A stretch of 64,000 nt of DNA from assembly GCA_964425915.1 (NCBI GenBank), contig CAYROO010000002.1, positions 186,001 through 250,000 of the forward strand. The letters run 5' to 3'. This stretch comes from Polycyclovorans sp964425915 (GTDB taxonomy: Bacteria > Pseudomonadota > Gammaproteobacteria > Nevskiales > Nevskiaceae). The notes under the pieces were generated by a model. It made no database searches. It saw nothing but the letters and a program-made list of their open reading frames with translations, and was not told the DNA's origin. Within the stretch, counting starts at the first letter, position 1, and every line of letters begins with the position of its first letter. The position numbers and the translations under genes were made by a program. Below are positions 27,543 to 34,601 of this stretch, piece after piece.

Positions 27543-28658
27543 ATGACGTCCCCCCGCCTCCTTGGCATTGCTTTTCTGGCCGCGGGCCTGGCCGGCTGCG
27601 GCGCCATGCCGCAGCTACCGGCCCTGATGTCGCCCGCCTCCGACGAGCCGCCGCTGCCCGCGTATCCCGGGCTGGCGACCTTGCAGGAGCGCTATCTCAC
27701 GGTACGCGTGCCGGAAGACAACACCGACTCGGTGGCGACCTGGCATGGCGCCGGCGGGCAGCACTGGCTGCTGGCCACGGCCAAGGAAACCGACCATCTG
27801 CTGGTCTTCGACGCCACCGCGGGCACCCTGCTGCGCAAGGTCGGTGAGAGCGGCGGTGACATCGGTCAGCTGGAACGGCCCAACGGCGTCGCGGTGATCG
27901 ACGATCTTGCCTTCGTGGTGGAACGCGACAACGCCCGCGTGCAGGTGTTTTCGCTGCCCGACTTCCAGCCGCTGCTGGTGTTTGGTAACGGTGAGGAGCA
28001 GCCGCTGGTGAAGCCCTACGGCCTGTGGATTCAGCCCATGGCCGGCGGCAGCTACCACGTCTATGTCACCGACAACTACGAGACCGAAGACGAGCGCATC
28101 CCCGCCGACAGCGAACTCGGCCGGCGGGTGAAGCAGTACGCCGTCAGCCAGAGCGCCGTGGGCTGGGCGGCCCGTCCGATCCGCGCCTTCGGCGAAACCA
28201 CTGGCCCGGGGCGACTCAAAGTGGTGGAATCGATCTGGGGCGATCCCGACACCGGCCGCTTGATGGTGGCCGACGAAGAGGAATACACCGAGCGTCGTAT
28301 CAAGGTTTACGGCTTCAATGGTCGCTATGCCGGGCGCACCCTGGGCGCCGGTGTGTTTCGCGCCCAGCCCGAGGGACTGGCCCTGTACCGCTGCGGCGGC
28401 GACCGGGGCTATTGGATCGCCACTGACCAAAGCCACAACGGCAACTATTTCCACTTCTTCGACCGCCAGACGCTGGACTACCAGGGCAGTTTCCAGGGCG
28501 CCGTCACCTCCAACACCGACGGCATCTGGTTGACGCAGACGACGTTCCCCGGCTTTCCCGGCGGCGCGTTCTTCGCGGTACATGACGACGGCAACGTAGC
28601 GGCCTTCGATCTCAACGACATCATCAGCCGCCTCGGCTTGCAATCCTGCGCGCGCTGA
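27543..28658 (+). CDS. Phytase-like beta-propeller lipoprotein
   Basis: Lipid-anchored secreted protein of 371 residues with lipobox LAGC (Cys19). The rest looks like a six-bladed propeller of the 3-phytase (beta-propeller phytase) type: GYWIATDQSHNGNYFHFFDR and the terminal block FFAVHDDGNVAAFDLNDI match family positions. The usual DAADDPAIW calcium/phosphate motif is degenerate here (NTDSVATWH), so inositol phosphate hydrolysis is not certain; another phosphoester or a lactone is possible. Beta-propeller phytase genes next to TonB-dependent receptors are a known pairing, and the PhoD pair upstream supports phosphate scavenging. Confidence 0.75.
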   Translation: MTSPRLLGIAFLAAGLAGCGAMPQLPALMSPASDEPPLPAYPGLATLQERYLTVRVPEDNTDSVATWHGAGGQHWLLATAKETDHLLVFDATAGTLLRKVGESGGDIGQLERPNGVAVIDDLAFVVERDNARVQVFSLPDFQPLLVFGNGEEQPLVKPYGLWIQPMAGGSYHVYVTDNYETEDERIPADSELGRRVKQYAVSQSAVGWAARPIRAFGETTGPGRLKVVESIWGDPDTGRLMVADEEEYTERRIKVYGFNGRYAGRTLGAGVFRAQPEGLALYRCGGDRGYWIATDQSHNGNYFHFFDRQTLDYQGSFQGAVTSNTDGIWLTQTTFPGFPGGAFFAVHDDGNVAAFDLNDIISRLGLQSCAR

Positions 28659-28680
28659 TCGCGGGGCTCAGCCCGCGATC
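28657..28680. terminator. Hairpin at the convergent phytase-like / sbtA junction
   Basis: Perfect 9-bp inverted repeat GATCGCGGG / CCCGCGATC (28657-28665, 28672-28680) with a 6-base loop, covering both stop codons of two convergent genes whose ends are only 9 bases apart. It lacks a T-run on either strand, so it may act as a bidirectional 3'-end stabiliser rather than a true terminator. Confidence 0.5.
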
Positions 28681-29642
28681 ACCCGCTGCGCCACGGTGGC
28701 GTACAGCGGGATGCCCACCAGCAGGTTGAGCGGAAACGTCACCCCGAGGCTGAGCCCGAAGTACAGTGCCGGGCTGGCCTCGGGGATGGCGTGGCGCAGG
28801 ACCGCCGGGACCACGATGTAGGACGCGCTGGCCGCCAGCACCATTAGCAGCGTGGCGTCGCCGGCCGCCACGCCCAGCGGTGCCGCCAGCGCCAGGGCGA
28901 TCGCAGCATGAACCGGCGGCGCGACCAGGGCGTAGGCCAGCAGCGGCGCCCCCGCCTTGCGCGCAGCGCCGAGGTTGCGTGCCACCTGCAGGCCCATGTC
29001 CAGCAGGAAAAAGGCCAGCATCCCCTTGAACAGATCACCGGCGAATGGCTGCATCATCGCCCGTCCCGCCTCGCCGCTGATGAACCCGATGGCGAGCGCG
29101 CCCAACAGCAACAGGTGGGCACCGTCGGTCATCGACTCGTGCAGGACGTGGCGAATGCGCACGGTCGCCACCGGCTGGTCGGCGCTCGTGGCGCTCCGCG
29201 CGCGGATCAGGTTGGCCATCAGCACCGCAAAGATGATGGCCGGCGATTCCATCAGCACCATCGCCACCGCCATGTGCCCGCCATAGGCGACCCCCAGATG
29301 GTCGAGATACTGCATGGCAGTGACGAAGGTGACGGCACTCACCGAGCCGTAGGCCGCGGCAACGGCAGCCGCATCGAACGCGCCCAGGCGATGCCGCAGC
29401 AGGGCATAGCCGATGGCGGGAACCAGCATGGCCATCACCAGCGCCACCCCGATGCCGGCCGCCATCTCGGCCGACCAGCCGCTTTCCGCCATGGAGAAGC
29501 CCCCCTTCAGTCCCAGCGCCATGAGCAGGTATAGCGACAGGAACTTGGCCACCGCCGGCGGAATCTCGAGATTCGAACGCAGCACCCCGGCCATCAGACC
29601 GAGGACGAAGAACAGGATGGCGGGATCCAGCAGGTTGTGCAT
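28668..29642 (-). CDS. sbtA: SbtA-type sodium-dependent bicarbonate permease
   Basis: Membrane protein of 324 residues with about 10 hydrophobic segments, matching the SbtA/DUF897 family that imports bicarbonate with sodium in cyanobacteria and occurs widely in heterotrophs. Typical segments are LDPAILFFVLGLMAGVLRSN at the N-terminus, LYLLMALGLKGG and FFLLDMGLQVARNL. Shine-Dalgarno GGAG lies eight bases before the ATG. A LysR regulator is divergent 90 bases away and is the likely controller. Substrate assignment is by family; no SbtB (PII-like) gene is adjacent. Confidence 0.85.
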   Translation of the reverse strand: MHNLLDPAILFFVLGLMAGVLRSNLEIPPAVAKFLSLYLLMALGLKGGFSMAESGWSAEMAAGIGVALVMAMLVPAIGYALLRHRLGAFDAAAVAAAYGSVSAVTFVTAMQYLDHLGVAYGGHMAVAMVLMESPAIIFAVLMANLIRARSATSADQPVATVRIRHVLHESMTDGAHLLLLGALAIGFISGEAGRAMMQPFAGDLFKGMLAFFLLDMGLQVARNLGAARKAGAPLLAYALVAPPVHAAIALALAAPLGVAAGDATLLMVLAASASYIVVPAVLRHAIPEASPALYFGLSLGVTFPLNLLVGIPLYATVAQRVIAG

Positions 29643-29732
29643 CGCAAGACTCCGAAAGGACGCCGCGATCCTAGGGGAGTCGTGTCATCATGGATAATCG
29701 ATTTTCATGCCTGGATACATAACAATTTATCT

Positions 29733-30713
29733 ATGAACATCAGCTTTCGACAACTGCGGCTGTTCAAGTCGCTGGCGGACACCGGCAGCGTCAGCGCCGC
29801 CGCGCGGCGGCAGCATGTGACCCAGCCCACCGCTTCTATGCAGTTGCGCGAACTCACGGCATCAGTAGGAACGCCGCTGTACGAGGTGATCTCGCGGCGT
29901 ATCCACCTGACCCCGGAGGGCCAGGCACTGGCCGCTACGGCGAGACGGATGCTGACCGAATGGGAAGCCTTTCAGCAGCATATTGCCGCCTCGCGCGGCG
30001 TCATCGCCGGGCCGCTGCGGGTGGCCGTGGTCAGTACTGCCGCCTACTTCATGCCGCGACTGATCGGCGCCTTCTGTCAGCAGCATCCGGCCGTGGAGGT
30101 TTCCCTGGAAGTACTCAACCGCGACGGTGTGGTGCAGCGGCTACGGGAGAATCGCGACGACCTGTACATCATGTCGATGCCGCCCGCCGATCTGCGGCTG
30201 GACGACACCGTGTTCATGTCCAATCCGCTGGTGGTGATCGCCGCCGCTGACGCCGGGCCAGCCGGCACCCGAGCACTGAGCCTGGATCGCCTTCGACATC
30301 AGCCCTTCATCCTCCGCGAAGCCGGCTCAGGCACCCGCATGGCGGTGGACCGGCACTTCCGCACGCGACGGTTCAGCCCCAATGTCCGCCTGCAACTGGG
30401 CAGCAATGAAGCCATCCGCGAGGCCGTGGCAGGCGGCCTCGGTCTGGGTATCGTGTCGCGGCATGCGCTGCGTGATGGCGCCGACAACCGCGATGTGCGC
30501 ATCCTCGACGTGCGCGGATTTCCCATCGAATCGCAGTGGCATGTCGTGCACCTACGCGGCAAACCGCTTCCGCCAACAGCCGAGGCGTTCCGGCAGGCGC
30601 TGGTCTCACTGAGCGGTGATGAACGGGCGCCTCGCGCCACGCCGGCTACACCGCGAAATGCGCCACAAACGTCCGTGCGAAAACCTCGAGCTGCGCCGAA
30701 GGCAAATCGTTGA
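29733..30713 (+). CDS. LysR-family regulator divergent from sbtA
   Basis: Transcription factor of 326 residues from the ATG at 29733, giving MNISFRQLRLFKSLADTGSV; an in-frame ATG at 29637 would overlap sbtA and is not used. The winged helix-turn-helix covers about residues 1-60 (AAARRQHVTQPTASMQL), followed by a periplasmic-binding-like effector domain. It resembles CbbR/CysB-like LysR proteins of carbon and sulfur metabolism. The AT-rich 90-base divergent region should hold its sites. Its 3' end overlaps the convergent DHH gene by 68 bases. The last 30 residues are Ala/Pro/Arg-rich and poorly conserved in appearance. Confidence 0.9.
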   Translation: MNISFRQLRLFKSLADTGSVSAAARRQHVTQPTASMQLRELTASVGTPLYEVISRRIHLTPEGQALAATARRMLTEWEAFQQHIAASRGVIAGPLRVAVVSTAAYFMPRLIGAFCQQHPAVEVSLEVLNRDGVVQRLRENRDDLYIMSMPPADLRLDDTVFMSNPLVVIAAADAGPAGTRALSLDRLRHQPFILREAGSGTRMAVDRHFRTRRFSPNVRLQLGSNEAIREAVAGGLGLGIVSRHALRDGADNRDVRILDVRGFPIESQWHVVHLRGKPLPPTAEAFRQALVSLSGDERAPRATPATPRNAPQTSVRKPRAAPKANR

Positions 30714-31611
30714 TGCCCGCTGCCGCCGCCCGTCCGCCACCGCTCGGAAACTGGCGGCACAGCACATCGGCACCGGACTTGCGGTTGCGTGGCGCACGGA
30801 CACTCACGAGGTAGCTACCGTCTGCCTTCTCGGTGAGCACGGCGTGGGCGCGATCCGGGAATTGGTGGACCAGATCGTTGCTCCAGACGCCGCTCACCCG
30901 CCGCGCCCAGGCGGCGTTGGGCAGGATGAACAGCGCCGCATGCGGGGTTGATCCAGCCAGTGGCACGGCGTCCGCCGCCTTCTGCATGTCATCGCGGTAG
31001 CCGGACGCCAACTGCTCGAACACCTCGCGGTCCGCGACCACAAACTCGAGCGGATCGGCGTAGCAGCTGACCCGGGCAAACAGGGCGTCGGGTGCGAAAT
31101 GAAGATCTTCGATCTTCTCGCCGTAGCCGTTGTAGTTGAGGTAAGTGCCGAGGTCTTCCAGCTGCTGTCTCTGGCTGTCGTCCAGCCCCAGCGGACGGGC
31201 GATGGCCTCGGCGCTCTGGCGCAGGTTGTCGCCATAGGCGCCCACCACGGCCCAGCCGGCGTAACGGTTCTGCAGCGCGCCGTTCACCAGCAGGCTGGTG
31301 CAGACATCGGCAGCCTCGTTGATGTGCGTATGCAGCGCGGGGTGCGCCGGGATCTCACCGGCAAAATGGTGGTCGACGTAGTGAACCGATGCCCCGGCCG
31401 TGAGCAGGCGCTCGACATCCGCCCGGTTCTTGTCGAGCGAAACATCGAGCACCGTCACCACATCGCCTGTAGTGGCGCTGACCCGCTTCAGCAACGCGAT
31501 GTCGCGTTTGACGCCGGTGACCAGTTGCGCCTGCCGCGGCTGCGCCAGATGCAGCTGGGTCAGCGCACAGATGCCGTCGGCGTCTCCGTTGAAGACGTCG
31601 ATGAATGCCAC
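30646..31611 (-). CDS. DHH/DHHA1-family phosphoesterase
   Basis: Predicted metal-dependent phosphoesterase of 321 residues. Motifs of the DHH domain are visible: VFNGDADGICALTQL (residues 5-20), VLDVSLDKNR, and the signature VDHHFAG near residue 80. A C-terminal DHHA1 domain has SGGGRAAAAGI. The family includes NrnA, which cleaves nanoRNA and pAp (3'-phosphoadenosine 5'-phosphate). It starts 2 bases after the stop of sat, in the operon cysC-sat-DHH. Since PAPS use yields pAp, a pAp phosphatase role is an attractive inference. A nuclease or cyclic dinucleotide role is also possible. Confidence 0.82.
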   Translation of the reverse strand: MAFIDVFNGDADGICALTQLHLAQPRQAQLVTGVKRDIALLKRVSATTGDVVTVLDVSLDKNRADVERLLTAGASVHYVDHHFAGEIPAHPALHTHINEAADVCTSLLVNGALQNRYAGWAVVGAYGDNLRQSAEAIARPLGLDDSQRQQLEDLGTYLNYNGYGEKIEDLHFAPDALFARVSCYADPLEFVVADREVFEQLASGYRDDMQKAADAVPLAGSTPHAALFILPNAAWARRVSGVWSNDLVHQFPDRAHAVLTEKADGSYLVSVRAPRNRKSGADVLCRQFPSGGGRAAAAGINDLPSAQLEVFARTFVAHFAV

Positions 31612-31613
31612 GC

Positions 31614-32801
31614 TCAGCCTCCGCTGGCGCGGTAGTAGTCCATCAGGATCTGGGCCACCTCCGGCCGCGAGAACTCCGGCGGCGGGGCGATGCCCTGACC
31701 GAGCATCTCACGCACCTTGGTGCCGGACAGGTTGATGAAGTCCTCCGGCACATGGTCCGGGGCTTCGCGCATCATCACCACCTGATTGAGCTTCTTGCTC
31801 CAGGCCGTGTTGTCGGCACCGAAGATCTGGATCTTCAGGGCGCCGTCGGGCACTTCCTCGTCGAAGATGGTCTGGGCGTCGAACGGGCCGTAGTAGCTGC
31901 CAACGCCGGCGTGGTCACGACCAACGATCAGGTGGGTAGCGCCCATGTTCTGACGGAACACCGCATGCAGCACCGCTTCACGCGGGCCGGCGTAGAGCAT
32001 GTCGAAGCCGTAGCCGGTGACCATCACGGTATTCGGCTCGAAGTACACATCGACCATCTTGCGGATGCAGGCATCGCGAACATCGGCTGGGATATCACCG
32101 GGTTTGAGCTTGCCCAGCAGCATGTGAATGACAATCCCGTCTGCATTGAGGCGCTCCTTGGCCATCCGGCACAGTTCTTCGTGCGCACGGTGCATCGGGT
32201 TACGGGTCTGGAACGCCACCACTGTTTCCCAACCACGCGCCGCGATTTCCTGGCGGATCTCCACCGCGGTGCGGAAGGTGTCGGGAAACTCGGCCGGGAA
32301 GTAACTGAAATTGAGGACCTGGATGGGACCGGACAGCACCGTGTTGCCGAGGCCGGTGAAGGTGGCCACGCCGGGATGCTTGGGATCCAGCGTGCGAAAG
32401 ATCTTCTCCGCCATGTGCGCAATCTGGGCGTCACTGACGCTTTCCACCTTGACGACATCCATCACCGCCAACACCGGGTGACCCTCGACATTGGGGTCAC
32501 GCAGGGCAATCCGGCTGCCCGCCTGCACCCAGGTTTCGCGGGTGAGGTTCAGCACCGGCACCGGCCAGAACAAGCCGGAAGCGGTGCGCAGTTTTTCGGC
32601 CACCGACAGCGCGTCGGCGAGGTCCATATAGCCGGTCAACGGATTGAAATAGCCGGCGCCCAGCATCACCGCGTTGGCGGCCGCTGCCGAGTTCAGCAGC
32701 AAGGACGGCAGGCCTTCGGCTTCGGCGAGCAAGGCGGCGCGCGCGGTGTCGTCCGCCACGTAGAGCGGATTGAGAACGTCGGAACCGTGTGGGGTCATCA
32801 T
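31614..32801 (-). CDS. sat: Sulfate adenylyltransferase (single-chain ATP sulfurylase)
   Basis: Makes adenylyl sulfate (APS) and pyrophosphate from ATP and sulfate, the first step of sulfate activation. The protein has 395 residues from the ATG at 32801; the longer frame to 32888 runs into cysC. It is the homomeric Sat/Met3 type, not the GTP-driven CysDN pair. The active-site block FQTRNPMHRAHEEL and the VGRDHAGVGSYYGPFDAQ motif are intact. It is preceded by cysC (37 bases) and followed by the DHH gene (2 bases). Confidence 0.96.
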   Translation of the reverse strand: MMTPHGSDVLNPLYVADDTARAALLAEAEGLPSLLLNSAAAANAVMLGAGYFNPLTGYMDLADALSVAEKLRTASGLFWPVPVLNLTRETWVQAGSRIALRDPNVEGHPVLAVMDVVKVESVSDAQIAHMAEKIFRTLDPKHPGVATFTGLGNTVLSGPIQVLNFSYFPAEFPDTFRTAVEIRQEIAARGWETVVAFQTRNPMHRAHEELCRMAKERLNADGIVIHMLLGKLKPGDIPADVRDACIRKMVDVYFEPNTVMVTGYGFDMLYAGPREAVLHAVFRQNMGATHLIVGRDHAGVGSYYGPFDAQTIFDEEVPDGALKIQIFGADNTAWSKKLNQVVMMREAPDHVPEDFINLSGTKVREMLGQGIAPPPEFSRPEVAQILMDYYRASGG

Positions 32802-32838
32802 GTCGGGAACCTCTGGGACAAGGAGTGGGCGCGGCGAC

Positions 32839-33471
32839 TCAGGCCGGCAGAATCTGTTGCTGGCGCAGCAGTGCGAGCAGGGCGTCAACTTCCTCGGCCA
32901 GGCTCATTTCGTGGCTGGGCAGGACCAGTTCGGGCTGCTGTGGTGCCTCATAGGGATCATCGATACCGGTGAAGTTCTTGATTTCGCCGGCACGGGCCTT
33001 CTTGTAGAGGCCTTTGGGGTCACGCTTTTCAGCCTCGGCGAGGGGCACGTCGACGAACACCTCCAGGAACGGCATACCGGCCGCCTCGTGCAACGCACGC
33101 ACCAGGTCACGGTCGGCGCGATACGGCGAGACGAAACTGGACAGCACGATCACACCCGCATCAACAAACAGCTTGGCAATCTCGCCGATGCGACGGATGT
33201 TTTCGGCGCGATCCTCGGCGGAAAAGCCAAGGTTCTTGTTGATGCCCAGCCGCACGTTGTCACCATCCAGGCGATAGACCAGCCGCCCCTGTTGGTGCAG
33301 CGCCTTTTCCAGCGCCACCGCGACCGTGCTCTTGCCCGAGCCGGACAGACCGGTGAACCACAGGGTGGCGCCCTGCTGCCCCAGCAGCTTGGCGCGATCG
33401 GCGCGGGTCACTTCCCCCTCGTGCCAGTAGACATTGGTTGCTTTCTGTTCGGCCATGGTCGCCATCCTCAT
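32839..33471 (-). CDS. cysC: Adenylylsulfate kinase
   Basis: Phosphorylates APS to PAPS. Up to 210 residues; the ATG at 33456 (MAEQK) fits the Shine-Dalgarno GAGGA best, so the true N-terminus may be five residues shorter. Walker A GLSGSGKST lies near residue 42, followed by the APS-binding RLDGDNVRLGINKNLGFS block, the FVSPYRADRD motif with the reactive serine region, and KGLYKKARAGEIKNFTGIDD. First gene of the cysC-sat-DHH operon. The AT-rich upstream region is shared with a divergent LysR gene. Confidence 0.96.
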   Translation of the reverse strand: MRMATMAEQKATNVYWHEGEVTRADRAKLLGQQGATLWFTGLSGSGKSTVAVALEKALHQQGRLVYRLDGDNVRLGINKNLGFSAEDRAENIRRIGEIAKLFVDAGVIVLSSFVSPYRADRDLVRALHEAAGMPFLEVFVDVPLAEAEKRDPKGLYKKARAGEIKNFTGIDDPYEAPQQPELVLPSHEMSLAEEVDALLALLRQQQILPA

Positions 33472-33517
33472 TGCAAGACCTGGCAGTGTACGGAGCTGTC
33501 AGGTATTAATAAAACAG

Positions 33518-33549
33518 ATAATTTACATACGATGCATTTATATAATTTA
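33518..33549. promoter_or_regulatory. AT-rich divergent control region of cysC and lysR with direct repeat
   Basis: The 94 bases between cysC and the LysR gene include a strongly AT-rich island (about 33505-33553) in an otherwise GC-rich window. ATAATTTA occurs twice, at 33518-33525 and 33542-33549, 24 bases apart (about two helical turns). This is the probable promoter and LysR-binding region. I could not fix a -35/-10 pair with confidence. Confidence 0.45.
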
Positions 33550-33565
33550 TGTTAAGAGTCGGGCG

Positions 33566-34471
33566 GTGAACCTCAACCACCTCGCCATCTTTCACGCCAT
33601 TGCCAGCCGCGGCAGCGTGAGCGCCGGCGCCGAACAGCTCAGCATCAGCCAATCGGCCGCCTCCAAGCAGCTGATCGAGTTCGAGCAGGCGCTGTCGGTC
33701 CGGCTGTTCGACCGGCTCCCCCGTGGCGTGCGCCTGACCGAGGCCGGCCAGCTGCTGCAGGGCTATGCCAATCGACTGTTCGCCATCGAAGCCGAGGCCG
33801 AGCGGGCCATCAGCGACTTGCGCGACCACGTGCGCGGACAGATCCGCATCGGCGCCAGCCGCACCACCGGCAGCTACTTGCTGCCGGCATTGCTGGCCCG
33901 CTTCCAGCGCCGCTACCCCGGTGTGGAAATCGCCTTGCAGGTGGCCAACACCCGTGCGGTGGAAAGTGGCCTGATCGCCGGCGAGATCGATATCGGTTTC
34001 ACCGAAGGCATCGTCGCCAACCCGCAGCTGGCCTATGAGGAGTTCGCGCGGGACGAGCTGGTTCTGGTGGCGGCACCCGACCATCCGGCCGTAACCGCTG
34101 CGCCGCTGGCGGTCGCCGATCTGCAGCGCTGGCCGCTGTTGATGCATGAAGTCGGATCGGGCACCCGCGCTGTCACCGAGCTGGCGCTGTCCCGCGAGCG
34201 ACAGAGCATCCGCCCCGCCATGACGCTGGCCAGCGGCTCGGCGATCAAGCAGGTGGTGGCGGCGGGCGGTGGCCTGGCGTTCCTGTCCTCCCTGACGGTG
34301 CGCATGGAAGTCCAGTCGGGGCTACTGGTGATCCTGCCCATCCGCAAGCTGCGACTGGAACGCACGCTATATCGGGTCGGACTGCAGAACGCGACACCCA
34401 GTCCGTCGCTCGAGGCCTTCGTCGCCGAGCTGACAGCCCGGCAGCCACCTCCCGCCACGGGATCGCATTGA
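33566..34471 (+). CDS. LysR-family regulator divergent from cysC-sat
   Basis: Transcription factor of 301 residues. The start is taken as GTG at 33566 (NLNHLAIFHAIASRGSVSAG follows), because the longer frame from ATG 33434 overlaps cysC and the AT-rich control region. The helix-turn-helix has AEQLSISQSAASKQLIEFE, and the effector domain begins near residue 90 (GQIRIGASRTTGSYLLPALL). Divergent placement suggests control of cysC-sat; whether it answers to a sulfur signal as CysB does is not shown. Not an obvious CysB orthologue by length (CysB is about 324). Confidence 0.88.
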   Translation: MNLNHLAIFHAIASRGSVSAGAEQLSISQSAASKQLIEFEQALSVRLFDRLPRGVRLTEAGQLLQGYANRLFAIEAEAERAISDLRDHVRGQIRIGASRTTGSYLLPALLARFQRRYPGVEIALQVANTRAVESGLIAGEIDIGFTEGIVANPQLAYEEFARDELVLVAAPDHPAVTAAPLAVADLQRWPLLMHEVGSGTRAVTELALSRERQSIRPAMTLASGSAIKQVVAAGGGLAFLSSLTVRMEVQSGLLVILPIRKLRLERTLYRVGLQNATPSPSLEAFVAELTARQPPPATGSH

Positions 34472-34601
34472 TCGGCTGACGGCCCTGAACGGTGGCGATA
34501 TTTACTATCGGCTTGCCCTCCCCCTGTGCGTACACTCCGTCTGCGGCAGCGACGAACGTTCCAACCTAGAGAACACGCGACTGCCGGAGGAGGAAGGTCG
34601 T

